A DNA stretch of 64,000 nt from Thiodiazotropha sp040507035 (lineage in GTDB: Bacteria; Pseudomonadota; Gammaproteobacteria; Chromatiales; Chromatiaceae), in the NCBI GenBank assembly GCA_040507035.1, contig JBEVVR010000065.1, positions 9,013 through 73,012 of the forward strand. Direction: 5' to 3'. The position numbers were made by a program, and so were the translations under genes. Shown one piece after another: positions 33,928 through 43,156 of this stretch. The notes under the pieces were generated by a model. The model did not search any database. It saw only the letters and a program-made list of their open reading frames with translations, and had not been told where the DNA came from. The number at the start of each line of letters is the position of its first letter. Position 1 is the first letter of the stretch.

Positions 33928-35182
33928 GGTGAATGACCTGACCCAACATCTCCGGAGTCACCAGCACCACTCCCTTTTCACTGACATAGAAGCGCTCCGC
34001 ATCCAGGGCGGGGTCATCGCCTATGATGGTACCCTCGGGAATATCGCAACCGCGATCTATGACAGCTTTGGTAATCTTACAGTTGCGCCCGATATTCACA
34101 TCCGGCAACACCACGGTTTCGGTCACCTCGCTGTATGAGTTGACACGCACATTGGAGAACAGCAGGGAGCTGGTCACCTTGGCACCGGATATGACGCACC
34201 CACCCGAAACCATGGAGTCGACCGCCATGCCTCGGCGCTCATCATCATCGAAGACGAACTTGGCGGGGGGCAGTTGCTCCTGATAGGTCCAGATCGGCCA
34301 ACTTCGATCATAGAGGTTGAGTGGCGGGGTGACACCGATCAGCTCCAGATTTGCCGTCCAAAACGCATCGATGGTGCCAACATCCCGCCAATAGGCCTGT
34401 TTGCCACTGGTGGCATCACGGAAGCGGTAGGCAAGCACCCGGTAGCGTTCGATCACCTTGGGTATGATGTCCTTGCCAAAATCGTGGGATGAGTTTGGTG
34501 TGTCCGCGTCCTTTATTAACTGTTCAAACAGAAACTTACGATTGAAGACATAGATACCCATCGATGCCAAGGCTTCATTCTCCTTGCCTGGGATAGGTTT
34601 TGGGTTGGCGGGTTTTTCATGGAAATCGACCACCCAACCCTCATTGTCCATAGTCATCACACCAAACTCTTTGGCGCTCTGCAGATCGACTGTGAGGCAG
34701 CCGACTGTCATGTCGGCACCGGATTCCACATGTTCGGCGATCATGGTGCCATAATCCATCTTGTAGATATGGTCACCCGCGAGCACCAACACATAGTCGG
34801 GGTTGTGGCTGCGCAGGATGTCCAGGTTTTGGTAGACCGCATCCGCCGTACCCTCGTACCAGCTGCTCTCAATACGCTGCTGTGCCGGAAGTAATTCCAC
34901 GAACTCACCGAATTCACCCCGCAGAAAACCCCATCCCCGCTGTATATGCAGCAACAGGGAATGGGCTTTGTATTGGGTCAATACACCCACTTGGCGAATC
35001 CCGGAATTGATACAGTTGGAGAGAGGAAAATCGACAATCCTGAACTTTCCGCCAAAGGGTACGGCTGGCTTCGATCGCCATTTGGTCAGGTGCTTAAGTC
35101 GGGAACCGCGACCCCCTGCCAATATCAGGGCGAGGGTATTACGAGTCAGGCGGCTGACGAAACGCGGACTCTGGTCACTCAT
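33917..35182 (-). CDS. glgC: Glucose-1-phosphate adenylyltransferase
   Basis: Makes ADP-glucose from glucose 1-phosphate and ATP, the committed and allosterically controlled step of bacterial glycogen synthesis. With the ATG at 35182 it has 421 residues; GGAGG lies eight bases upstream, so the GTG three codons earlier is rejected. The nucleotidyltransferase domain shows LAGGRGSRLKHLT near 20-32, KPAVPFGGKFRIVDFPLSNC in two parts near 38-57, and AGDHIYKMDY near 135-144, followed by the left-handed beta-helix. It diverges from glgB and overlaps the GH57 gene. Confidence 0.97.
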   Translation of the reverse strand: MSDQSPRFVSRLTRNTLALILAGGRGSRLKHLTKWRSKPAVPFGGKFRIVDFPLSNCINSGIRQVGVLTQYKAHSLLLHIQRGWGFLRGEFGEFVELLPAQQRIESSWYEGTADAVYQNLDILRSHNPDYVLVLAGDHIYKMDYGTMIAEHVESGADMTVGCLTVDLQSAKEFGVMTMDNEGWVVDFHEKPANPKPIPGKENEALASMGIYVFNRKFLFEQLIKDADTPNSSHDFGKDIIPKVIERYRVLAYRFRDATSGKQAYWRDVGTIDAFWTANLELIGVTPPLNLYDRSWPIWTYQEQLPPAKFVFDDDERRGMAVDSMVSGGCVISGAKVTSSLLFSNVRVNSYSEVTETVVLPDVNIGRNCKITKAVIDRGCDIPEGTIIGDDPALDAERFYVSEKGVVLVTPEMLGQVIHHVR

Positions 35183-35357
35183 CGAACACACCTCCAGGGC
35201 CTAAGCTGAGCAATTACAAGAACAAAATTCTACATGAGAGTACAGATTAGTCTTATTCTCCCCCCCCACTTGAGATTGAGTCTGTTCATGAGAAGGGTGT
35301 GTTGATATGTTAACATCATGTTCCCTGTAAGGCGTACCGTTCTTATTGGGTTTATTT

Positions 35358-35372
35358 GTGTTAACAGGCCCT
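35358..35372. repeat. Copy of a short dispersed repeat (GTGTTAACAGGCCCT)
   Basis: This 15-mer just before glgB is the reverse complement of AGGGCCTGTTAACAC at 43109-43123, upstream of panB; a diverged copy lies at 46779-46797, upstream of galU. The three sites may be fragments of one dispersed repeat. Each lies close to a start codon. Confidence 0.4.
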
Positions 35373-35377
35373 GGTAT

Positions 35378-37552
35378 ATGAAGAGTAAAATTCCACAGGC
35401 ACTACAGCGGATCATCGACGCCCGCCACCATGACCCGTTCGAAGTACTGGGGAGTCACACACAGGGAGATGACTGCCGCATAAGAGTATTTATGCCTGAG
35501 GCGGAGAGCGTCACGCTGAAGACGGACCAGCTTCCATTCCGACGCATTGAAGGTACTGATTTTTTTGAACTTGAGGTAGCCGCAGAAAAGGTCAGCCAGC
35601 ACTACCGTCTGGATTGGCGGGACAAAGCGGGAAATACCCATAGCAGCTACGATCCCTATTGCTTCCCACCACAGCTCCCCGAGTTTGACATCCACCTCTT
35701 CAGTGAGGGTAAACATAGGCACGCGTATCGGTTTTTTGGCTCCCACCTGCATCAAACGGCAAACATCCACGGCGTACTGTTTGCGCTTTGGGCACCGAAT
35801 GCCGCCCGGGTATCAGTGGTCGGAAATTTCAACAACTGGGACGGACGGGTTCACCCCATGCGTTCCCGGGGGGGTTCAGGTGTCTGGGAACTCTTCATTC
35901 CCGAACTCGATAGCGGCAGCTTGTACAAATTCGAGATTCGTACCCAGGGGGGAGAGGTCTCCCTGCGTACCGATCCCTATGGTAACCATTTTCAATACCG
36001 TCCCGAGACCGCGGCTATCGTGGTCTCAGACAGTACCTATGATTGGGGTGACAGTGACTGGATAAGCAACCGCGACACGGCTAACTGGCAACAGGAACCC
36101 ATGTCCATCTACGAGGTCCACCTCGGATCCTGGCGCAGGGACGATAAGGGAGGTTTCCTCAACTATCGTGAACTCGCTCATCAGCTCGCCGACCATGTCA
36201 AGCGGATAGGATTCACCCACATCGAGCTGCTACCCATAACCGAACACCCCCTGGATGGTTCCTGGGGTTACCAGACAACTGGCTATTTTGCACCTACCAG
36301 TCGCTTCGGCATGCCGGATGACTTCCGCTATTTTGTCGATTATCTGCATCAAAACGGCATCGGCGTGCTCCTCGATTGGGTACCCGCCCATTTTCCCCGC
36401 GACCGTTACGCCCTGGCCAGATTCGACGGCTCCGCACTCTACGAACATGAAGACCCACGCAAAGGAGAGCATCGCGACTGGGGTACGCTGATTTTCAATT
36501 TTGGCCGCAACGAGGTGCGTAACTTTCTAATCTCCAGTGCTATCTACTGGCTTGAGGAGTTTCATCTCGACGGCTTGCGGGTTGATGCCGTGGCCTCGAT
36601 GCTCTACCTCGACTACTCCCGCGATCCGGGTGACTGGATACCCAATCAATATGGAGGCAGAGAGAATCTGGAGGCGGTTGATTTCCTGCGTGAACTCAAC
36701 AGTGTCACCCACGACTTTCACCCGGGTACATTGATGATTGCGGAGGAGTCCACAGCCTGGCCTCAGGTGTCGCGCCCGACCTGGCTGGGAGGGCTGGGAT
36801 TCAGTATGAAATGGAATATGGGCTGGATGCACGATACCCTCTCCTACACCTCCCAGGATCCAATCTACCGTCACTATCATCACGACCTGCTCACCTTCGG
36901 CCTTTTGTATGCCTTTACCGAGAACTTTGTGCTGCCCTTCTCTCATGATGAGGTTGTCCATGGCAAAGGCTCGATGATTGACAAGATGCCCGGGGATGAT
37001 TGGCAGAAGTTTGCCAATCTACGCCTTCTCTACAGCTATATGTTTACCTATCCGGGGAAAAAGCTGCTGTTCATGGGCAGCGAGTTCGCCCAGGGCCGAG
37101 AGTGGAACGACAGTGAAGCCCTCGACTGGATCCTCCAGGATCACCCCTATCACCAGGGAATAACTTCTCTATTGACCGATCTGAACCGCCTTTATAAGGA
37201 GTTAGCGGCTTTGCACCAGATCGAGTTCGAATACCCGGGATTCGAATGGATCGACTGTCATGACAGTTCTCAATCGATTCTCAGCTATCTGCGTAAAGAT
37301 CGGGAAGGCAATGAGCTGCTGGTGATCCTCAACTTCACCCCGGTGCCTCGTGACAACTACCGTATAGGGGTCAATCATTCCGGCAGCTACAGGGAGATTT
37401 TTAACTCCGATTCAGAGTATTACGGAGGTAGCAACATGGGCAATGGCAGTGGACTGATCACGGAGGAGAAATCATGGATGGGACGCGACCAATCCATCGT
37501 CCTGACTCTGCCACCACTGGCTGCAATCATGCTTCGCAGGGAAGAGGGCTGA
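35378..37552 (+). CDS. glgB: 1,4-alpha-glucan branching enzyme
   Basis: Creates alpha-1,6 branches in glycogen (GH13). With the ATG at 35378 it has 724 residues, close to the usual length; the frame stays open 20 codons upstream, but those residues do not resemble GlgB. After two N-terminal beta-sandwich domains (HDPFEVLGSH near 18-27, LWAPNAARVSVVGNFN near 137-152) the barrel carries the catalytic residues Asp403 (LRVDAV), Glu456 (MIAEES) and Asp524 (FSHDEVVHGKGS). These positions match the enteric enzyme almost exactly. It diverges from glgC and converges on pgi. Confidence 0.96.
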   Translation: MKSKIPQALQRIIDARHHDPFEVLGSHTQGDDCRIRVFMPEAESVTLKTDQLPFRRIEGTDFFELEVAAEKVSQHYRLDWRDKAGNTHSSYDPYCFPPQLPEFDIHLFSEGKHRHAYRFFGSHLHQTANIHGVLFALWAPNAARVSVVGNFNNWDGRVHPMRSRGGSGVWELFIPELDSGSLYKFEIRTQGGEVSLRTDPYGNHFQYRPETAAIVVSDSTYDWGDSDWISNRDTANWQQEPMSIYEVHLGSWRRDDKGGFLNYRELAHQLADHVKRIGFTHIELLPITEHPLDGSWGYQTTGYFAPTSRFGMPDDFRYFVDYLHQNGIGVLLDWVPAHFPRDRYALARFDGSALYEHEDPRKGEHRDWGTLIFNFGRNEVRNFLISSAIYWLEEFHLDGLRVDAVASMLYLDYSRDPGDWIPNQYGGRENLEAVDFLRELNSVTHDFHPGTLMIAEESTAWPQVSRPTWLGGLGFSMKWNMGWMHDTLSYTSQDPIYRHYHHDLLTFGLLYAFTENFVLPFSHDEVVHGKGSMIDKMPGDDWQKFANLRLLYSYMFTYPGKKLLFMGSEFAQGREWNDSEALDWILQDHPYHQGITSLLTDLNRLYKELAALHQIEFEYPGFEWIDCHDSSQSILSYLRKDREGNELLVILNFTPVPRDNYRIGVNHSGSYREIFNSDSEYYGGSNMGNGSGLITEEKSWMGRDQSIVLTLPPLAAIMLRREEG

Positions 37553-37583
37553 GTGCAGCGGATAACCAGGCTCTAAGCAGGCA

Positions 37584-39230
37584 TCACCGCTTGCGGTGGC
37601 GATGAAAATAGGTGATCAGGCCACCTGTGGAACTGTCGTGATTGCTGGCCTGCTGCTCATCCTTCAGCTCAGGTAGAATCACGCTGGCCAGCTGTTTCCC
37701 CAGCTCCACGCCCCATTGGTCAAACGAGTTGACTCGCCAGATGACTCCCTGAATGAAGACCTTGTGCTCATACAAGGCTATCAACGCACCCAGGCTCGAA
37801 GGGGTTATCTGATCCAATATCAAGCTGTTGGAGGGCCTGTTACCAGGAAAAATACGATGCGGCAGCAGATCCACGATCTGCTCGGGCTCCATTCCGGACG
37901 CCTCCATCTCCTCACGCGCTTCGGCACGTGTCTTACCCCGCATCAACGCCTCGCTTTGTGCCAGACAGTTGGCAAACAGCTTTTCATGATGATCCCCTGC
38001 CTCATTGTGGCTGTTGACCGGGATGATGAAATCGCAGGGGATGAGTTGAGTTCCCTGATGGATGAGTTGGTAGTAGGCGTGTTGTCCATCTGTACCCGCA
38101 GTTCCCCAAATCACAGGGCCAGTGGGGTAATCAACCGGGCGGCCGAAGCGTGTCACGCGCTTGCCGTTGCTCTCCATATCCGCCTGCTGTAGATAGTCGG
38201 GCAGGTAGCGGAGATACTGATCATAGGGGAGGATTGCATGGGTACCCACCTTGGCGAAATCCACATACCAGATCCCCAACAGCGCCATGATCACAGGCAT
38301 GTTTTCGGAGAGGTCGGCATGCAGGAAATGTTGGTCCATTTCATGTGCCCCCTGCAGCAGCGCATAGAAATTCTCCATTCCTATGGCGATTGCGATCGGT
38401 AAACCGATTGCAGACCAGAGTGAATAACGACCACCGACCCAATCCCAGAATTCGAACATATTCTCCGTGTCTATGCCAAAATCAGAGACCCGCTCTGCAT
38501 TGGTCGAAACAGCCACGAAATGGCGTGCAACGGCCTTCTCATCCCCCAGGCTACTCAGTAGCCATTTGCGCGCGGTATGAGCATTGGTCAGGGTTTCCTG
38601 GGTGGTGAATGTCTTCGAAGCGACGACAAAGAGGGTGGTCTCGGGATCCAGTCCTTTTACTGTTTCGAGAATATGCGTGGCATCCACGTTTGAGACGAAA
38701 TGCACACGCAGGTCGTCTTTCTGGTAGGGTCTGAGGGCTTCACAGACCATCAACGGACCCAAGTTGGAGCCGCCGATGCCGATATTCACGACATCGCTGA
38801 TCGGCTTTCCGGTATAGCCCTTCCAGTCACCGCACCGCACCGACTCGGAAAACGCCTCAATTTTCTTCAGTACGGTGTTGATGCCCGGCATCACGTCCTC
38901 GCCATCGAACCATATGGGATGGTTGGAACGATTCCTCAAGGCTACATGGAGCACCGCCCTGTTCTCGGTGATATTGAGGCGTTCACCGGAGAACATTCGG
39001 CGCCGCCAACCATCCACATCCACGGCCTGTGCCAGGGCCAGTAGCAGGCTCATGGATTTCGCGGTTACCCGGTTCTTCGAATAGTCGAGCATAATCCCGC
39101 ACTGCCGAATAGACATCTGTTCGGCACGCTCCGGACTCTGCTGAAACAGGTCACGCATCTGTAGTTGTTTGACCTCGGCCCAGTGTTTCTCCAGGGCCAG
39201 CCATTCTTCTGTGTGGTTTATCTCGGTCAT
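37584..39230 (-). CDS. pgi: Glucose-6-phosphate isomerase
   Basis: Interconverts glucose 6-phosphate and fructose 6-phosphate. The likely start is the ATG at 39230 (MTEINHTEEWLALEKHW), giving 548 residues as in enteric Pgi; the frame is open 31 codons upstream, but that part is not Pgi-like. The signatures VNIGIGGSNLGPLM near 149-162 and WVGGRYSLWSAIGLPIA near 260-276 are intact. Lying between glgB and glgA, it links gluconeogenesis to glycogen and to the zwf operon at the start of the window. Confidence 0.96.
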   Translation of the reverse strand: MTEINHTEEWLALEKHWAEVKQLQMRDLFQQSPERAEQMSIRQCGIMLDYSKNRVTAKSMSLLLALAQAVDVDGWRRRMFSGERLNITENRAVLHVALRNRSNHPIWFDGEDVMPGINTVLKKIEAFSESVRCGDWKGYTGKPISDVVNIGIGGSNLGPLMVCEALRPYQKDDLRVHFVSNVDATHILETVKGLDPETTLFVVASKTFTTQETLTNAHTARKWLLSSLGDEKAVARHFVAVSTNAERVSDFGIDTENMFEFWDWVGGRYSLWSAIGLPIAIAIGMENFYALLQGAHEMDQHFLHADLSENMPVIMALLGIWYVDFAKVGTHAILPYDQYLRYLPDYLQQADMESNGKRVTRFGRPVDYPTGPVIWGTAGTDGQHAYYQLIHQGTQLIPCDFIIPVNSHNEAGDHHEKLFANCLAQSEALMRGKTRAEAREEMEASGMEPEQIVDLLPHRIFPGNRPSNSLILDQITPSSLGALIALYEHKVFIQGVIWRVNSFDQWGVELGKQLASVILPELKDEQQASNHDSSTGGLITYFHRHRKR

Positions 39231-39309
39231 GGTCAAAAGGGCTAATTTGAATAGTGGATCAAGTTTGTATAAAACTGGCTGCAGGCGGAGCAAGATACCA
39301 CATAACCTA

Positions 39310-39346
39310 TCGCACAGTTGCATAAGTAAATGATAAAATTGTGCGA
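39310..39346 (+). promoter_or_regulatory. Inverted repeat upstream of glgA
   Basis: TCGCACAGTT at 39310-39319 and AATTGTGCGA at 39337-39346 form a 10-base inverted repeat with one mismatch, 63-99 bases before the glgA ATG and 80 bases upstream of pgi. A TTGCAT/TAAAAT pair lies inside it and might be a weak promoter. It could be a binding site shared by two divergent genes. Confidence 0.35.
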
Positions 39347-39408
39347 AAATTCGAATCTAGAATCTGAATCTGCGAATTCATGCTCGAAAAATAAGGATAA
39401 CAAAGTCC

Positions 39409-40869
39409 ATGAAGATCCTACTCGCCAGCAGCGAAGCCACACCACTGATCAAAACCGGTGGCCTGGCCGATGTTGCAGGTAGCCTGCCGGTTGCACTCGA
39501 ACATATAGGTCAGGATTGCCGCTTGATACTTCCCGGATATCCGGATGTGCTGAAAAACGCGGACGACTTGACACATCTGGCGCGGCTGGAAATCCCCGGT
39601 GAAACTGCACCGGTCCATCTCCTACAGGGTAGCAGTGGTGCACACAAAATACCGCTTTATGTGGTAGACGCACCCCATTGGTTCGATCGTCCCGGAAACC
39701 CCTATCTCTCGCCGGAAGGCACCAACTGGCCAGACAACGCTGAGCGCTTCAGCCTCTTCTGCCGAGCGGTGGCGATCCTGGCCATGAACCAAATCGGCAT
39801 CGACTGGCAACCCGATGTAGTCCATGCAAATGACTGGCAGACCGGCCTCGTAGCCCCCTTGATCGCTGCTGAGGAGGTACGACCGGCAACCCTGTTCACG
39901 ATCCACAACCTGGCCTATCAGGGGCTCTACGATTACACAACATTTCTGCGCCTGGGTCTTCCCGATCACCTCTGGTCCTATCACCACCTGGAGTTTCACG
40001 GCCAACTCTCATTCATCAAGGGTGGGATTGCACTTTCGGACCGGGTGAATACGGTGAGTCCGACCTACGCCGATGAGGTAAAGACAGCGGAATTCGGCTA
40101 TGGACTCGAGGGATTGCTCAGCCATCGCAAAGACCACTTCACGGGTGTCCTCAATGGTATCGACTACCACGAGTGGGATCCACTCAACGATCGCCATATC
40201 GAGACACCCTACTCCATGGAGAGTTTCGCCGCTAAACGTAACAACAAGCTGGCCTTGCAACGAGAGTATGGCCTCCCCGAGGATGAACACATTCAATTGT
40301 TCGGCTATATCGGACGCCTGGTCGATCAAAAGGGGGTCGATCTAATCCTGCAAGTGCTACCCGGGATCATGGATGCCGGCGCACAGATGGTGATGTTGGG
40401 ATCGGGGAACAAGGACCTTGAACATGCGTTGGAGAAGATAAGCAACCGTTATCACAGTCGGGTCGGTGTCTTCATCGGCTATGATGAAGCCCTGTCGCAC
40501 CGCATCGAAGCGGGATGTGACTGTTTCATCATGCCTTCCCGTTTCGAGCCTTGCGGATTGAATCAGATGTACAGCCTCAGATATGGCACAGTCCCAATTG
40601 TTCGGCGTACCGGTGGATTGGCGGACACGGTGGTCGACGTAACCCCGTCAACCCTTGCCCAGGGCAGTGCCACAGGATTCGTCTTCGACAACGCGGATGG
40701 AGAGAGTCTATGGGGAGCGGTGGAGCATGCCATCAATTTCTATCGGCGTTCCAAGACGGATTGGGAGATTCTTGCCCGCACCGGAATGCAACAGGATTTC
40801 AGCTGGGAAGCCAGCGCGCAACACTACCTGGAGCTCTACCAGACAGCACTTGATGAGCCGGGACTGTAG
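39409..40869 (+). CDS. glgA: Glycogen synthase (ADP-glucose type)
   Basis: Extends alpha-1,4-glucan from ADP-glucose (GT5). The 486 residues start with the donor-binding KTGGLADV at 15-22; HANDWQTG near 144-151 and the C-terminal SRFEPCGLNQMYSLRYGT near 379-396 with the catalytic Glu are typical. An AAGGA lies 12 bases before the ATG. It completes the GlgC-GlgA-GlgB set within 8 kb, although the three genes lie in different transcription units. Confidence 0.96.
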   Translation: MKILLASSEATPLIKTGGLADVAGSLPVALEHIGQDCRLILPGYPDVLKNADDLTHLARLEIPGETAPVHLLQGSSGAHKIPLYVVDAPHWFDRPGNPYLSPEGTNWPDNAERFSLFCRAVAILAMNQIGIDWQPDVVHANDWQTGLVAPLIAAEEVRPATLFTIHNLAYQGLYDYTTFLRLGLPDHLWSYHHLEFHGQLSFIKGGIALSDRVNTVSPTYADEVKTAEFGYGLEGLLSHRKDHFTGVLNGIDYHEWDPLNDRHIETPYSMESFAAKRNNKLALQREYGLPEDEHIQLFGYIGRLVDQKGVDLILQVLPGIMDAGAQMVMLGSGNKDLEHALEKISNRYHSRVGVFIGYDEALSHRIEAGCDCFIMPSRFEPCGLNQMYSLRYGTVPIVRRTGGLADTVVDVTPSTLAQGSATGFVFDNADGESLWGAVEHAINFYRRSKTDWEILARTGMQQDFSWEASAQHYLELYQTALDEPGL

Positions 40870-40918
40870 CCGGGACTGGCGGGTAGATCAACCCTGGCAG
40901 GATCGAGAATAGGCGAAC

Positions 40919-41299
40919 TCAGGCAGCTTGAATCGGGATGCTATCACCGGTACCTGTGACCCTGTTCTCCTCATCGAGATAGACCAGGGAGGGCTTGAAG
41001 CTCTCCATCTCACTGCTGTCCAGACCGGCATAGGCGCAAATGATGACGCGATCACCGGGATCGGCCTTGTGTGCCGCAGCACCGTTGACAGAGATGACTC
41101 GGGATCCAGCCTCAGCCAAGATGGCGTAGGTTGTGAAACGCTCCCCATTGGTCACGTTATAGATCTGGATCTGCTCGTACTCATGGATTCCCGCCAAACG
41201 CATCAGCTCTGCATCAATGGCACAGGAGCCTTCATAATCAAGCTCGGAGTGAGTCACACATGCTCTATGTAGCTTGCACTTGAGTACTGTCAGCTGCAT
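40919..41299 (-). CDS. panD: Aspartate 1-decarboxylase
   Basis: Pyruvoyl enzyme that makes beta-alanine for pantothenate. With the ATG at 41299 it has 126 residues, the usual size, and AGGA lies six bases upstream; the frame is open 16 codons further but without PanD similarity. The self-cleavage site is Gly24-Ser25 in LDYEGSCAID; Lys9 in MQLTVLKCKLHRA and the NGAAAH motif near 71-76 are present. It is the last gene of the pan group, 131 bases after panC. Confidence 0.96.
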   Translation of the reverse strand: MQLTVLKCKLHRACVTHSELDYEGSCAIDAELMRLAGIHEYEQIQIYNVTNGERFTTYAILAEAGSRVISVNGAAAHKADPGDRVIICAYAGLDSSEMESFKPSLVYLDEENRVTGTGDSIPIQAA

Positions 41300-41430
41300 G
41301 GAAATCCTGCCCTGTCTTGGATGTTTGTCGCGATTGACTGCTGCCATGGTTCTGACCGGGAGTCGGCCATCCTGACAATGTGACAGCCAATTATCCGCGA
41401 TCTTGAGCAGTCTAGCAACAAAAAATTGTG

Positions 41431-42288
41431 CTATGCAGCATTTAGATTATCTATCAGCCTCGTAGTTCCCATATAGGCTGCTGCCAATATCACCAGATCC
41501 TGCTCCTCACGGGTTGGCAACTGCAGATCCTTTGCCCGCCGTATGGCGTAATAATCCGGCTCAAAACCGGCAGATCGAAGCATTTCGACGCCTTTTGCCT
41601 CCAGCATTGCATAGTCCCGTTCCCCCGCCATAAGCGCCCCGGCGGTAGTTCTGAGGGTTTCATAGAGCTTTGGCGCCTGCTTCCTCTGTTCGGGGTTGAG
41701 ATAGCCGTTTCGGGAGCTTTTTGCCAGGCCATCCGCCTCCCTGACCGTGGGCATCCCAATGATCTCTACCGGTATAGCCAAATCGTCAACCATCTGCCGA
41801 ATCACCATCAATTGTTGGTAATCCTTCTCTCCGAAGAGTGCCAGATCCGGTTGTACGTAGTTGAAGAGTTTGCAAACAATTGTGGCAACACCGACAAAAT
41901 GGCCTGGACGGCTGGCACCGCAGAGGATGTCGGATAGGGCGGGTACCTCGACCCGGGTCTGTGCCTGATCCCCGTGAGGATAGATGGTTGCCGCAGAGGG
42001 TACGAAGAGGAGATCGGTGGCGGCAACTTCCAGACTGTGCCGATCCTCTTCAAGGGTACGTGGGTAGCTTGCAAAGTCCTCACCCTCACCAAACTGCATC
42101 GGATTGACAAAGATGCTCACGACACAGCGATCACAGCGTTTCTTGGCCGCTTCCACAAGCGCCAGATGCCCTTCGTGGAGATTACCCATGGTCGGCACGA
42201 ATCCAATCCTCTCACCTGCCCTGCGCCAACGCCTGATGCATTGGCGTAGAGACGCTACCTCGGATATTGTCTCCATGGCCGAGCTCAC
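41431..42288 (-). CDS. panC: Pantothenate synthetase
   Basis: Joins pantoate and beta-alanine using ATP. The 285 residues show the nucleotidyltransferase motif PTMGNLHEGH at 32-41, FVNPMQFGEGEDF near 61-73, GEKDYQQL near 153-160 and the KMSKS-equivalent SSRNGYL near 191-197. The GTG at 42288 overlaps the panB stop (GTGA); an ATG four codons later (42276) is possible. It stands in the order panB-panC-panD. Confidence 0.96.
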   Translation of the reverse strand: MSSAMETISEVASLRQCIRRWRRAGERIGFVPTMGNLHEGHLALVEAAKKRCDRCVVSIFVNPMQFGEGEDFASYPRTLEEDRHSLEVAATDLLFVPSAATIYPHGDQAQTRVEVPALSDILCGASRPGHFVGVATIVCKLFNYVQPDLALFGEKDYQQLMVIRQMVDDLAIPVEIIGMPTVREADGLAKSSRNGYLNPEQRKQAPKLYETLRTTAGALMAGERDYAMLEAKGVEMLRSAGFEPDYYAIRRAKDLQLPTREEQDLVILAAAYMGTTRLIDNLNAA

Positions 42289-43085
42289 TTGAAACTATGT
42301 TCAGCACCGGGGAACTCCCCCGATCTTACAGCATTCGCATAGGCCTCTAGGGCCTGCTGGATGTTTCTGCCCGATTGCAGGAAGTTCTTTACGAATCGGG
42401 GTGGATTGGGATTGAGACCGATCATGTCATAGAGCACCAACACCTGCCCATCACAATCGGGACCCGCACCTATACCGATCACGGGAATGGACAACTCGGT
42501 GGTGATCTGCGCAGCCAATTGATTCGGTACACACTCCAGCACCAGCATATCTACCCCCGCTTCCTGCAATAGTCTGGCATCTTCCCGTATCAGGCCGGCA
42601 TCCCGTTGCTCCCGTCCCTGGACACGATAACCGCCGAGTTTATGAACCGATTGCGGCAGCAAGCCCAAATGGCCACAGACAGGTATCCCCTGGGAGGCGA
42701 GTTGGCGTATCGCCTCAAGCTGGGCCGTCCCCCCTTCCAGCTTGACCATATGGGCGCCACCCTCCTTCATCAACCTGCCTGCCGACTCCATGGCCAGGCT
42801 CGGCGAACGGTAGCTCATGAACGGCATATCCGCCACCAGCAGAGCATGCTCCCTGCCCCTGGCCACATTGCGGGTATGGTAGATCATCTCATCCAGGGTG
42901 ACCGGCAGCGTACTCTCTTGACCCTGTATCACCATGCCCAGGGAATCGCCAACAAGAATCACCTCGATTCCCACCTCTTCGATGAGGCGGGTGAAGCTGG
43001 CATCGTAACTGGTCAAGACACAGATCTTTTCACCCGCGGACTTCATCTCCAGCAAACTTCTGACTGTTATACTTTTTCTGCTCAT
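42285..43085 (-). CDS. panB: 3-methyl-2-oxobutanoate hydroxymethyltransferase
   Basis: Makes ketopantoate from ketoisovalerate and methylene-tetrahydrofolate. The 266 residues include the metal-binding VGDSLGMVIQGQ near 41-52, a LVADMPF segment near 78-84, KLEGG near 110-114 and IGIGAGPDCDGQVLV near 194-208. It overlaps panC by four bases and follows the deoxynucleoside kinase gene, with a short dispersed repeat (43109-43129) in the gap. Confidence 0.96.
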   Translation of the reverse strand: MSRKSITVRSLLEMKSAGEKICVLTSYDASFTRLIEEVGIEVILVGDSLGMVIQGQESTLPVTLDEMIYHTRNVARGREHALLVADMPFMSYRSPSLAMESAGRLMKEGGAHMVKLEGGTAQLEAIRQLASQGIPVCGHLGLLPQSVHKLGGYRVQGREQRDAGLIREDARLLQEAGVDMLVLECVPNQLAAQITTELSIPVIGIGAGPDCDGQVLVLYDMIGLNPNPPRFVKNFLQSGRNIQQALEAYANAVRSGEFPGAEHSFK

Positions 43086-43108
43086 AGGATCTCAGTATAT
43101 AGTTTGTT

Positions 43109-43129
43109 AGGGCCTGTTAACACTAATCG
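43109..43129. repeat. Copy of a short dispersed repeat (AGGGCCTGTTAACACTAATC)
   Basis: Lies between the deoxynucleoside kinase gene and panB, 24 bases upstream of the panB start. It shares 15 bases in inverted orientation with 35358-35372 and resembles 46779-46797. Confidence 0.4.
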
Positions 43130-43156
43130 CGAAGGGTTTGAGTTATACGGTCAAGT

